Below, one piece after another: positions 1 to 11,000 of a DNA stretch of 64,000 bases (position 1 is its first letter; every line of letters begins with the position of its first letter). Made by a program: the position numbers and the translations under genes. The notes under the pieces are model-generated. The model saw only the letters and a list, made by a program, of their open reading frames with translations. It was not told where the DNA came from and ran no database searches. The DNA is from Rosa chinensis (Eukaryota; Streptophyta; Magnoliopsida; Rosales; Rosaceae): assembly GCF_002994745.2 (NCBI RefSeq), contig NC_037094.1, positions 6,494,001-6,558,000 of the forward strand. The letters run 5' to 3'.

Positions 1-404
1 AGCTGGTGCAAAACCTTTTCTGGTTCCCTAAAACACCGCTGATCTATTCAAAGCAAGAATCAGGCTGAGCAATCTTCTACAGCCAAGACTCGAGCCACAC
101 CACCCCTGCACGAGTTCGTCGACCAAACCGGCGAAAAACTACGCACAAATGTGTTTGAAGCAAGACTGAATCAAAGCCTCGAATCTTGATCAGGACCCGA
201 TGGCGCCACCACCACTGAACTCGTAACCCTAGCTGTCGGCTAGGTTTCAGCTAGAGAGAAAAAAAAAAAACAAAACAAAAAAAAGTCCCTTTTTTTTTTT
301 GGTCAAGTATGCTGGTGTCAAACCATTAAGAATAATGGTATAGTCTTACATGTTAAATTTTAAATATTACATAAGTTGTCATATAAAATGTAATGCATTT
401 GATA
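1..404. other. Unassigned intergenic DNA, left edge of window
   Basis: The first 250 bases are relatively GC-rich and end in A- and T-runs (257-300). They resemble a retroelement leader or an exon cut by the window edge, but I see no convincing open frame or known motif. Bases 300-396 are AT-rich spacer leading to the target-site duplication of the next element. No function is assigned. Confidence 0.3.
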
Positions 405-1149
405 TAGGGGTCATCATTTGGCCCTTCAGCCCTAAGCTCTCCGGGCGCATAGGGCCGAAGCCCGACGCGGCCTTTGCATTAGGCAGGCCAGCCTAACCTT
501 TTTTCAAATAGAGTAGGGTATGGGCCATGAAAATGAAACTCAGCTCGGCCCGGCCCATTTAAAGCCACCCAATTAAGCCTAATAATTTTCTATTTTTATA
601 TTTTTTAAATATGTTTTTCTTTTTTCTATAACATACAACTTATCTTTTTTTTTTTAATTGATTTCCTAAGCTTTATTTTCTTTAATTTTTCTTCCCTTTG
701 TTAAACAACAATTAATTTTGGAAGATTTAGAGAGATAGTTAATTGAATATAACCGCCTTAACTAATATTTATAAATGTTATAACTTATAAGTTAATTCCA
801 ATATATATATATATATATATATTAAATATGATCAACAAAAAATAATGAGTTTTATACTGCCTATATAACCATTGAGCCACATTCTGAATAATAATAATAA
901 TAATAATGTATTTCTTTCTGTTAAACAAATTAAGGCCATTTTAGGCTCATTTCGGTCATATTTGGCCCTATTCATAAGGCAGGCCCGACCTGGCCCTTTC
1001 GGTCTTAATGGCACGGGTCTTTCGGGTGGATAAGGGTTAGCATATTTAAGCTCCGGCCTGACCCTATTAGGCCCAAAATTTTGTTGACTTTGACTAGGTC
1101 GGGCCAGGTCCGACCCTAAGTCTTGAAATTTAGGGTAGAATGACCCCTA
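405..1149. mobile_element. hAT-type non-autonomous element (MITE), 745 bp
   Basis: The termini are perfect 10-bp inverted repeats, TAGGGGTCAT on the left and ATGACCCCTA on the right. They are flanked by an exact 8-bp direct repeat ATTTGATA (397-404 and 1150-1157). An 8-bp duplication with TAGGG-type ends is the hAT signature. GC-rich subterminal regions (415-560 and 920-1140) are full of inverted GGCCC/GGGCC motifs, and the middle is AT-rich with an (AT)n run at 802-821. No transposase frame is present; the short minus-strand frame at 832-1014 lies wholly inside the element and looks spurious. Confidence 0.85.
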
Positions 1150-1341
1150 ATTTGATATAGGAGAAGTAATTTACCTAGCACTATTTATAAATACGTATAC
1201 CAACAACAAACACCGCCATTGCGCCGCTAGACTAGAAACGTTTAGAGAAATTTGTTTAATTAACATGCTCTTCAAAGCCGCTGAAGAGAGAAAAAAAAAA
1301 AGGAAAAATATTGGAGATGCTCTCTATCATTCAACTTCATG

Positions 1342-1660
1342 TCAAGTAGAAGAAATGATTTTATTTTGGGGTATCTTCCTTGAGGTTTTTGAAGCTATGC
1401 CTGAAAGTCCATGATAGAGTTCTCTAGTTTTGTGGAAAATGTTTGCCAAAAGACCATTACATACGCCACTTTGCCTCGTGCCTGTTCCTCTGCAACGAAT
1501 TTCAAACTTACCGTGGGCATGTGGGGCTGTGAACAAGGCTGTTGAATCCCCATTGAGTTGTTCTTTTGATGTACCTTCTCCATGCTTTTGTGATGAACGT
1601 ACAACTATCCTTCTTTCCTCACAATCTTCAAGGGAGGAGGCTGGAATACAATGGCTATAA
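1342..1660 (-). pseudogene. Gene fragment of unknown family
   Basis: A minus-strand open stretch runs to about 1342. I do not recognise the family. One peptide in it, EQLNGDSTALF, is matched by EQLDGDSTTLF encoded on the plus strand near 3575-3610, so the two loci carry related coding pieces in opposite orientation. The frame reads into the adjacent small TIR element at 1661, which suggests that the original reading frame is interrupted. No start, splice sites or flanking exons could be placed with confidence. Confidence 0.3.
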
Positions 1661-1920
1661 GAGCAAGTCCACCTGTGGGTCACCAGGTCACCTACTATTC
1701 ACTGATTTTTATGTGTATTTTCACTCTCTTGGTTACGGGCACAGTGTATTTCGTGTCATGGGTCGCCCTGTGTTACCCTGTGTCAATTTCTGGGTCACCC
1801 TGGTGACCTTCAAATTGACATGGTGACTCATGTCTTATTGAAAACTGTGCCTGTGACCAAAAGAGTGGAAATAAACACTAAAAAATAGTGAATAATAGGT
1901 GACCCAACTGGTGAACTTGC
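1661..1920. mobile_element. Small TIR element (MITE), about 260 bp
   Basis: The left end GAGCAAGTCCACC is matched by the right end GGTGAACTTGC in inverted orientation. The similarity continues inward for about 40 bp (CAGGTCACCTACTATTCACT versus its inverted counterpart at 1888-1908). The element is bounded by the direct repeat TATAA (1656-1660, 1921-1925). There is no coding capacity. The superfamily is uncertain because the duplication length is ambiguous (3 to 5 bp); a PIF/Harbinger- or Mutator-like MITE is possible. Confidence 0.6.
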
Positions 1921-2610
1921 TATAAGTTACAGCTTGGGATAGTTATATCCTTTTGTTGAGGTGACGAATTCTCGCCCACTCATTTGTTGTGAGATACCGA
2001 AAAAACACACAAACAACTGTTAACCGTAAAAAAGTAACCCGTCATGGTATCAAAAAAAGAAGAGAGGGCATATCTGACTTTGCTACGATTACTATCGTTA
2101 TAGAGCCTTGGCACAAAAGCCAATACCGGAAGTCAAAAACCATCCTCTTCTTTTCTTATGTTTCTTGTCTAACCCCAAAATCCCCAAATTCTCTTCAACG
2201 TCGGCGTCAATTAATGCCAAAAACTCTCTACTGAACCGATTAATTCCATCAAACCCACTTGTAGTTTTCTGTTCCAAGCAAGCCCAGAACTTCAAGATCA
2301 TTTTCTCTCGCTGCGTCATTGATCGATGAGTGATTGAATATCTATGACGAGAAATCAAAAAGCACTTTGGCGCTGCCGACTACGTGTTCAATGCCAGAAC
2401 TAAAATCTGGTTCGATAGTCAAGCCGCAAACTCCGGTTGGAGATGGCTCTTGAGCGTCGGGTCTGGCCGTTTGCGTTGTCAGCGATAAGTTCAAATAGCT
2501 GACATCGATGGGTCTCGTTCAATGTCTCACTGATCGTCGTTCAACAATCACGATATTAGATCGTTCTTCTGTTCTGTTGAAGAATAAGATCTGAGTACTT
2601 TAAATGATAT
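1921..2610. other. Unassigned intergenic DNA with short open frames
   Basis: Overlapping short open frames occur on both strands at 2098-2358, and a plus-strand open stretch continues to about 2480. None shows a family signature I can name. The relatively high GC content at 2350-2490 is compatible with a decayed exon. No RNA gene or terminal repeats were found. Confidence 0.25.
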
Positions 2611-3195
2611 GGGTAAACTATCAAGGGACATATTCGTTGAACACAAATCAATTTGTTCTTATATTTGCAAAATCCAATTAGAAAAGGTAGTGATTTTCTG
2701 CAAAGCCCACAAAGAGAGGAATGAGATAAATGCGTAAGTACAACCACCATGATTAATAAATTAGGCGACCCAAAATCCACTGTAACAGTAAACTAACCCT
2801 TTATATATAGAATAATGGGTAAACTATCAAGGGACATATTCGTTGAACACAAATCAATTTGTTCTTATATTTGCAAAATCCAATTAGAAAAGGTAGTGAT
2901 TTTCTGCAAAGCCCACAAAGAGAGGAATGAGATAAATGCGTAAGTACAACCACCATGATTAATAAATTAGGCGACCCAAAATCCACTGTAACAGTAAACT
3001 AACCCTTTATATATAGAATAATGGGTAAACTATCAAGGGACATATTCGTTGAACACAAATCAATTTGTTCTTATATTTGCAAAATCCAATTAGAAAAGGT
3101 AGTGATTTTCTGCAAAGCCCACAAAGAGAGGAATGAGATAAATGCGTAAGTACAACCACCATGATTAATAAATTAGGCGACCCAAAATCCACTGG
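2611..3195 (-). repeat. 206-bp tandem array, 2.8 copies, with Helitron-like 5' termini
   Basis: The unit starting GGGTAAACTATC recurs at 2611, 2817 and 3023, an exact 206-bp period with near-identical sequence; the last unit stops near 3195. On the minus strand, the internal unit junctions carry TCTATATATAAAGGG followed by ACTGTTACAGTGG. The same terminus-like sequence appears at the minus-strand 5' ends of the large Helitron block near 29160 and 32677. A minus-strand frame of about 60 codons repeats with the array but looks like a by-product. Head-to-tail multimers of a short rolling-circle element are the best explanation. Confidence 0.7.
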
Positions 3196-4043
3196 AAATT
3201 AAACTAGTTTTATATTTCTTTAATATTAGTAGTTAATTTTCTGGTGAAGTGACAGATGATTTCGTTACAGAGATTGAGGAGAAGGTTCATCTCCTACTCT
3301 CGACAAGCATTTGAATGTAGAAAGGTAACAAAAAAAAAAATCAGCTGTGGATAAGCTGAATAAAGCTGATTTGATCTTGAGAAATTACTGTTGACTTAAT
3401 GGTTTGACTAGTCAAAGAAAACAGATCAGAGGTAAAACTGTCTGAAGGTGTGCTTGATGACATTGATCCATTGTTCCCACGCATCAGCTGAGGATCATCA
3501 GATGTTTCAGACTTTGGTACGAAAGAAAGAAAATAACGGGGCCCCCCACTGGCCATGACCTTGACAAGTCTAAAAAAGAACAACTCGATGGGGATTCAAC
3601 AACCTTGTTCCCCACAAGCCATGAATGCTTGATGACAATAATTGATCGTTTTCTAGTCAATTAAAGACCACGGTGAATAACGTGCCCCCGATTCCCGGTA
3701 TAGGTGGCAATTAGGAGGCCCGTCAGTAGGCAGTAGGCTTAAGACTATACTTGCTGATCTATGATTGTCCAGTCATTCAAACTAGTGGTAAGATTGGTTT
3801 TCCACTTTCGTCTAGAAAAAGGGCATGCTGATCGATCTGATAGAACTGATAATGGAGGAGATTGTGTACAGCTTAGACGGAAGTTTGACTTGCTATTCAG
3901 GTAGCTAGCCACCGCGAAGTTCGTCATTTATGTGATGGGAGCCGGGCGTTAAACAAATCCAGGTTGGTAAAGCTTATATTTGAAATACATGCAAATGCAA
4001 GTTAATGATTTGCTGATTTTTGGGTAGTTTCAAACTATCAATT
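3196..4043. other. Intergenic region upstream of the first RPW8 gene
   Basis: This stretch contains an unassigned coding-like scrap at 3573-3618 (see the 1342-1660 entry) and no clear gene. The bases just before 4044 are AT-rich and may hold the 5' UTR of the RPW8 gene. No TATA box was chosen with confidence. Confidence 0.3.
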
Positions 4044-5534
4044 ATGCCGCCTGATGGGGCGAATTCTACTGCTTTAAACTTTGTTGGAGGAATACCTTTT
4101 CAGTTGCTGTATGATGCAGTTAAAATAGCCATTAGGAAGACTAGCAAGTTTAAAATTCACCTCATCAATCTCCAAACGATGCTAGACGATTTACAGTCAG
4201 CACAATGGGTTATCCAACGGATAGGAGATTATAATCTTCAACTGCGTCTCCCAAACGATGTAATCGAAAATCTTCAAAGAAAAATGAATGATGGTAGAGA
4301 GCTCGTGAACACGGTATCAAAACTTAGCAGGTGGGATATCCGCATCTGGGGCAATTGCTACAACTGCATAGGAGATGACTATGGCGAACAGCTTAATGAA
4401 TTGAACAGTAATATTAGAAGACTGTTTCAACTACTAGAGCTTCAGCAACAGAGGAATGTGGCCGAGCTCTTAGAGTTGGGAAGATCCGCCAATGACAAAT
4501 TAGATGAAATCAAAGACAAACTAGATAGAATGGAATCACGGGATAGAAGGAAATCAGAAATGATTGCTGAGTTGATGGAGAAGCTGCCGCAGCATAATGG
4601 AACGAATGGTGTGCAACAAGTTGCATTGTCAAATGGAGGAGAAGGGGCAGCTCCTGCTCTAAGAGAAGTATTCCAGCAGCTTTTCACTGAAGTTATAAGA
4701 TTGGAGGTCAAGAATCTGATGTTTAAAAGCCTCTTCCAAAGATTAGAATCCACGCTATACTGCTTACAACCATTGGTAGAAGAGATATCAAAATCTACGA
4801 GGGTATTGTATATTCAAAGGCAAGAAGTAGAAAATTTTATTAGTTGTATAGTGAAGGGTGTAGAGCTCCTTTGCGAATGCTCTAAGGTTTGCAAGAGGGT
4901 CACCCATAGAAAGAACGATTACACTGACAAAATTCAAAATTTGGATGAATCTCTTCAGACGCTCTTCATTGAACTGATACAGCAGGTGGGAAGGAGTTTG
5001 AAAGAGGCCATGGATTCGGCAGATAGTATAGAGGCGGCGATCAAAGAAATTGAAGGGATTAGTGGTGTGGTACAAAAGAATGATGTTGTGAGCAATGTGA
5101 AGGAGGGGACATTGGTGGATTCGGAAAGGGTTATAGAGGAGGCATTGAAGCCTATTGAAGGGAGTGATGCGGTACAAGATCAAATGAAAACTGATCAATT
5201 GCCGCATGAACATCCTTCACCTGCAGTTGGATTGGATGTACACACCTTGAAGAAAACAAGTGATGATGTGAATGAGGAGACATTGTTGGATTTGGCAAGG
5301 GTTAAAGACGAGGTCATCAAGCCTATTGATGACGGGAGTGATGTGTTGAAAAATGAAACTGAATGTGAAATTGCAGCAGCTGAACCACCATCTTCATCGC
5401 CAGCAGTTGGATCGGCATTCGAATCCACAAGCAATGCAACGGGAGGGCTCAAACGACTTAAGGAAAAGGTAAAATCCTTACCTTCCTTAACACAACTGCA
5501 AATTAAATTTGTATACTCGCATTTATTTGTTTGA
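4044..5534 (+). CDS. Truncated RPW8-type NLR-like protein with two RPW8 domains
   Basis: Encodes about 496 residues from ATG at 4044; the frame extends upstream only to a TTG, so ATG is preferred. Residues about 6-150 form one RPW8-type coiled-coil domain (NFVGGIPFQLLYDAV start). A charged coiled-coil linker follows, and a second RPW8-like domain covers about 205-340 (LESTLYCLQPLVEEI core). The acidic tail holds two related blocks (EEALKPIEG and DEVIKPIDDG). RPW8 domains are the N-terminal signalling modules of ADR1/NRG1 helper NLRs, which act at membranes in immune cell death. No P-loop, NB-ARC or LRR follows in the next 2 kb. A plausible splice donor (AAAG/GTAAAA, near 5468) suggests that the frame originally continued into lost exons, so the last 20 or so residues may be intron read-through. 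It is either a decoy-like RPW8 protein or a pseudogene. Confidence 0.8.
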   Translation: MPPDGANSTALNFVGGIPFQLLYDAVKIAIRKTSKFKIHLINLQTMLDDLQSAQWVIQRIGDYNLQLRLPNDVIENLQRKMNDGRELVNTVSKLSRWDIRIWGNCYNCIGDDYGEQLNELNSNIRRLFQLLELQQQRNVAELLELGRSANDKLDEIKDKLDRMESRDRRKSEMIAELMEKLPQHNGTNGVQQVALSNGGEGAAPALREVFQQLFTEVIRLEVKNLMFKSLFQRLESTLYCLQPLVEEISKSTRVLYIQRQEVENFISCIVKGVELLCECSKVCKRVTHRKNDYTDKIQNLDESLQTLFIELIQQVGRSLKEAMDSADSIEAAIKEIEGISGVVQKNDVVSNVKEGTLVDSERVIEEALKPIEGSDAVQDQMKTDQLPHEHPSPAVGLDVHTLKKTSDDVNEETLLDLARVKDEVIKPIDDGSDVLKNETECEIAAAEPPSSSPAVGSAFESTSNATGGLKRLKEKVKSLPSLTQLQIKFVYSHLFV

Positions 5535-7062
5535 GAAAATTAGATATAAACCCAAAAATATAAGCTTCTATTACAACCACTCTACATAAGCAAACCTTCC
5601 ATATAGAGTATATATATATAATTAATAGTTTTTCTCATTTTTTTATATATCTAATTTGCCCTTCTGATTGTAGAGAGTTAAATTAAGTATCTTCCTTAAT
5701 CTTATCATCCATTTGAATTTGAAATATTAATATGAAAAATCAATTCATTTTGACTTTATCATAATAAATTACATCCTTAATTTCTCATTGTAATTACTAA
5801 CTTGAGTATATAATTCTATATATGCACAAATTTCAGTTCTTGTTTTCCTTATATGTAGGCATTTTCTTTCCGAATAGAATTTCAATTTTCTTTTCCTTAA
5901 CTGGATCAATTATTGTTTCAAAAGATGGAATGAGATTTTGATTCAAACACTTAGAGAAAATATCTTTCTTGCTTGATAGAAAGGGCAAAGGCAAGCATGC
6001 ATGGTACTTCTCGCTTGTGTCTCTAAGGGAGAACTAAAGAAATGTTCTGAAAGAAAAGAAAAGGTTTGGGGATGGGGTCATGAAATGGGCAAAAAGTTTT
6101 GTTATTGTGTTTTCACTCCTAGGCTCACATTAAGTGCCTCTCTACAAACTCGAAAAATATCTAATTGTAAGGTGTGTATCTTGTTTGTGGATTACTTTCT
6201 TCTTCTATTTAGGTATATTGTCATATTGATCTCATGATAGCTTTTCACTCTCAACCACTATATTTCTAATTTACCTACAAAATAGTTATATGCAAGTAAG
6301 GCTTAAATACCATCAACCTTCAAGCCAAAAAAGGATCCTATCTTCTACGATCATATGTATAATATAGTAGAAAACCTAACAAAGAGGTATATGATAAAAA
6401 AAAAAAAGATTCTAATATAGAGGTGTCATACAAAAAGAAACAAAAAATAAACCTCATATATATTAGATACATACTTGAAATCAAATTAACTAGAAAAAGT
6501 GTTTTGATGATCAGGTACCTTATTATATAAGTAAATGCATATAGGTATAATACGTACAAAGACTTTCAACCTAATAAACATGGTCAACTTTTAATGATAA
6601 AATACCTAAGAAAGAGGTTGATGTGAAAAATTATTCTAATAAATAGGTTGATATGAAAACTCCCGGAATTCAAGTTAGCTAAACATATATGTCTAATTTT
6701 TAGGTTGTAATTAAAAAAAAAAAAAACAATATATCAGTTGGGTAAAAAACTTAAACCTCTACCTTTAAGTTAGATTGCAAATAAAACATAAAGTTTAAAT
6801 TACCGAAAAGTAAATTTAGGAAATTATATAAAGAAAAACTCCATAATTCTAGCAATCATGATGAATTTAATGAAAATTGCAATTATAATGGGACAAATAA
6901 AAAATTTACAACTAAGGTATTTAAAGATGACATTAATCTTGCTAGTTGACTTATGTTTGTCATATTTAAATTATGGTAATTTGTGTTTTCTTTGAAAAAT
7001 GAAATGTAATATTTTATCCTAATTGGCAATAATTGAGTGTACATTGAAAAAAAAAATATGTA
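5535..7062. other. AT-rich intergenic DNA
   Basis: I examined this stretch for missing NB-ARC or LRR exons of the upstream RPW8 gene and saw none. It contains poly-A/T runs and short frames such as 6001-6237 with no recognisable motif. No terminal inverted repeats or RNA genes were identified. Confidence 0.4.
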
Positions 7063-7303
7063 TGTTTAAGGAAAACTGAAATTGGGAGAGAATTGAGCTG
7101 TACTTTCATTTTCATTGATAATAGGGGCCTCTTTATATAGAGGATTAGAAGGCATAGAATTAGAGTTGTACAAGAAAAGATAATCATACAATTAATCAGA
7201 TATCTATGAATATCTCCAAGAATATCTCTAATTCAAAATCTTATTACAACTAGGTCAAGTAACCTAGAGTTTGGGCCAGATATATTCTGGATTTACTTGA
7301 ACA
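7063..7303 (-). repeat. LTR of a Ty1/copia-type element (solo or truncated)
   Basis: On the minus strand this reads TGTTCAAG...CCTTAAACA. It has a promoter-like CTATATAAAGAGGCCCC and a GGCCCAAACTCTAGGTTACTTGACC block that also occurs in the plus-strand LTR at 15331-15539. Neither a primer-binding site nor a clear polypurine tract flanks it, and no matching 5-bp target duplication was seen (ATGTA versus AGGTG). It is therefore a truncated element or an old solo LTR rather than a complete insertion. Confidence 0.6.
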
Positions 7304-7359
7304 AGGTGAGTTTTTTCTAATAGATTTTTTAGGAATTGGGTGTATAATGAATTGCCCCT

Positions 7360-7626
7360 ATCGTCCCATTTTAAGAACGGAGGACTTACTGTATTAAAAG
7401 ATGTGATGCTGGCATTTGGGCTCCATTTCAGATGTTCTAGCATCGCTTCCCATCGCTTCCTGCATGAGTTTAGGATAGTAAGTACAGCGTCATATGTGTT
7501 TAACTACATTTTTTTTTCCGCCAATCTAATTAACGAACTAACAATACATTTTCAAAACGAGCTAAAACAAACAAGGGCAATTCATCTTTTAATAGAGTAA
7601 GTCCTCCATTCTTAAAATGGGACGAT
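7360..7626. mobile_element. Small inverted-repeat element (MITE-like), 267 bp
   Basis: Arms of 31 bp at 7360-7390 and 7596-7626 are inverted copies with one mismatch (ATCGTCCCATTTTAAGAA on the left). The interior is AT-rich and non-coding. I found no target-site duplication, so its edges may be slightly wrong. It lies between two LTRs and adds to the nested transposon block. Confidence 0.55.
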
Positions 7627-7655
7627 GGCTACTCTTTTGGAAAAAATAATTATTT

Positions 7656-7875
7656 TGTTTAAGAATGAGAGATTTGAGAGAGATTGATGAGAGAATTGTG
7701 TATCTCATTATTGATAATAGGAGCTTTTATATATAGGGATTACAAAGTACATATTCCAATGATACAAGGAAAACTATTCCGAATAGGACTAGAAATTCTA
7801 GAACTTTCTTTCATATTACAATTATAGAACTAATCCTAGTTTGATTAGGCACACAAAAGTTGATTTCATTCAACA
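7656..7875 (-). repeat. 3' LTR of the minus-strand copia element
   Basis: About 220 bp, bounded by TG (7656) and CA (7875) on the plus strand. It contains a CTATATATA-type promoter box and aligns along its whole length with 13154-13372. By eye about 15-18 positions differ, which implies an insertion that is not recent. Confidence 0.85.
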
Positions 7876-8059
7876 CTCCCCTTTGTGCCGTTCAAACTTG
7901 GTGGTAACGCTTTATCCGTTGCCTCGTTAAAAACCTTGCTCGAGCGAAAAATCTTGTGGGAAAAAAACAAGCTCGTGGAGCAAAAAAAGAGTACAACACG
8001 TCCTTCAATATGAACATGTAGACATCATACCTCCCCTTGATGTAAATATCTCCCCCTGA

Positions 8060-11000
8060 TTGGTATAATCATGAGAGTTCGGATAACTTTCTCAATCCAA
8101 TGCTCTTCACATATTTCTCGAAGATGGATTTAGGTAACGACTTGATTTGGGTAATTGAAGTCCATCTGGAATCGTCATATATATCTCTGAATCTAAATCC
8201 CCATAGAGATAGTAACCACATCCATAAGTTGTATCTCAAGTTTTTCAGAAACTACCAAAATGACAAGGTAGCAGAACGTTATAACGTCCATTACGGGAGA
8301 ATATGTCTCCTCGTAGTCGATTCCAAGGCGTTGTGAGAAACCTTGCGCCACGAGGCGGGCTTTATATCTAACCACCTCATTTTTCATTATGCTTTCTAAC
8401 AAAGACCCATTTATGGCCAACATGCTTTACATTTGGGGGTGTCTGCATTATAGGCCCAAATACCTGTCTCTTTTCTAGTGAATCTAATTCAGCTTGGATC
8501 GCATATTTCCATTGTGGCCAATCCACTCTTCGTTGACATTCTTCGACAGAGCGAGGTTTGATATCATCATATTCTATAATTTCTTTTGCAACATGATATG
8601 CAAATGCATCATCAATAGCAATAGAATTTCTATCCATCATCTCATGTACACTACTATAATTCATGGAGATCTCGCTATTCTCTGGAATTGGTTCAGAAAT
8701 TGGAGTGTCTCCCAATGATGTCTCTTGGACATAACCATAATCCGGAATATTCTCATGAGATTGATTATTTACGTCGATGATTAATGGATTATTTTGTGCC
8801 AAATTCGCTTTCTTTCTTGAGCGAGAATCCATCGAACCTTTAGGCCTCCCATGCTTCCTGGCAAGAGTCATGGGCCTAGCCACAACGTCACCATAGGGTG
8901 GGACATTGACGCCATGCTCAGGTTCCCTTGAGATGGCGTCATGTCCTCTAATTTTAGGGACATCAATCCTTGCAGGCACGTTTGCAGTATGTATGTGTGA
9001 TCTCGTCACTTTAGCGATCTCAGAAAATGTATCAGGCATTGATCCTGCTACGTTCTGAAGATCGAGAATTCTCTACACTTCAATTTCGGACTATGCGGTT
9101 CGGGGATCAAGATGAGACAAAGTGGGGATAGGCCACGACAATTCCTATCGTTCCTGTTGAACATTTATGTTCTTATCTCCCCCTAACGATGGGAAGACTG
9201 TCTCATCAAAGTGACGATCCGCAAATCTAGCGGTAAAGAGATCGTCTATCAAGGGTTCTAAGTAGCAGACAATATTTGGAGAATCATATCCAACATAAAT
9301 GCCTAATCGTCTTTGAGGACCCATTTTGGTGCGCTGTGGCGGCGTAATTGGCACATATACTGCACACTCAAATATGCGTAAGTAGGGCTGTCAATAGGTC
9401 GTGTCGGGTTGGGTTCGTGTCGGGTCAAGGTATTTGTCGTGTCACAAGATACAAACCCAAACACAACCCATTTAATAATCATGTCAAAAATCTAAACCCA
9501 AACCCAACCTATTTATTAAACGGGTTACCCGCTTCCAACCCACTTAACTCATTTAACAAATAGGTCATGTCGTGTTAGACAAAATGACCCATTTAAAGGT
9601 TGACAATGCGACCCATTTAACTAAAAAAATGCATAAATTGATTAAATTCACTAAAAACTCCACAAGACGAATAATATAAATAATTATATATATATATATA
9701 TTCATAAATAATTAAATCCAATAATTATAAAGCAAAATATTTCAAATTGTCTAATCTTATGATTAAATACTCCCAACGTCCAAAATTTCAAGAAGAAGTA
9801 TAACATAATCTGATTATACGGGTTCACTTCGTGTTGGCGGGTTGACTCGTAGCCGACCCATTTATTAAATAGGTCATGGCGGGTTGACCAACGGCTGACC
9901 AGCTTTTTAATCGTGCGGGTTCAACCCGCTTTATTTCTTGCGGGTTTCGAGTCGTGTTATCGGGTCGTGTCGGAATTGACAGCCCTATGCGTAAGTATGA
10001 GGCATCAGGCTCATACCCAGTCACCATCTGAGACGTAGAAAAGGGTTGAGTGGTAGTAGGACTCAGACGAATAAGCACAACTGCATGCAATATTGCATAT
10101 CCCCAAGCAGAAACATGGAGATTGGTGCGCATTACCAATGCTCTATCAACCATTTATAGTCGTTTAATGACAACTTCTGCGAGACCATTTTGGGTGTGAA
10201 CATGAAGAACTAGACATTCAACTTTAATCTCAATGGACATGTAATAATCATCAAAAGTTTTTTATGTAAACTCTCCAGCATTGTCTAGTCTTATAGACTT
10301 AATAAGATGATCAGGGTGTTGAGCCCTTATTTTAATAATTTGTGCTAGGAGTTTAGCAAATGCAGCATTCCTAGTGGACAAAACCATGACATGTGACCAA
10401 CATGTCGATGCATCAACCAACACCATAAAATATCTAAATGGCCCGCAAGGTGGTTTAATAGGTCCACAAATGTCACATTGAATTCGTTGTAAGAATGATA
10501 TATTTTCTTTAGTGTCCTTTGCATAGGATGGTCTCGATCCTAATTTTGCTAAAGAGCAGGCTTTGCAGAACGAATGATAGGCTTTAGAAGCAACCAATGA
10601 GGATTTTGGTTGAGCCATGAAGTCACAATGGACTTTAGAAGTAGAAACTAGAGTCAAGGGAGCATAGGTGGCGTCAAGGCCACTCTTGGGCCTCAGAGGG
10701 ACGGCGGCGCTGGCCTGTGATGGCCGGTCTTGCAGGGGGACGGCTCCATGAGGCGCAGGGGCTCCTTCTTGGTCGAAAATTCGATTTTTACTTCTTTTCA
10801 TTCTAAAGAATGGATGTCCATGTGAAGTCTTTAATATATGGATCATCATATCATGATCTGGATGTCCCAAACGGTCATGCCAAAGCCTATATGTGTCAGA
10901 ATCCCATAAATCATCTCTCATAACATGATTGGATTCAATGATTCGAATGGTGGTTGCATACAACCCACTACATCGACACATAAGTTTCTCTAAGACTCTT

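Noticed and set aside
2611..3195. CRISPR-like regular repeats
   Set aside because: The repeat unit is 206 bp, contiguous, without unique spacers, in eukaryotic DNA. It is a tandem array.
4020..4043. TTG start for the first RPW8 gene
   Set aside because: TTG is not a normal plant nuclear start and an ATG follows at 4044 in frame, just before the RPW8 domain.
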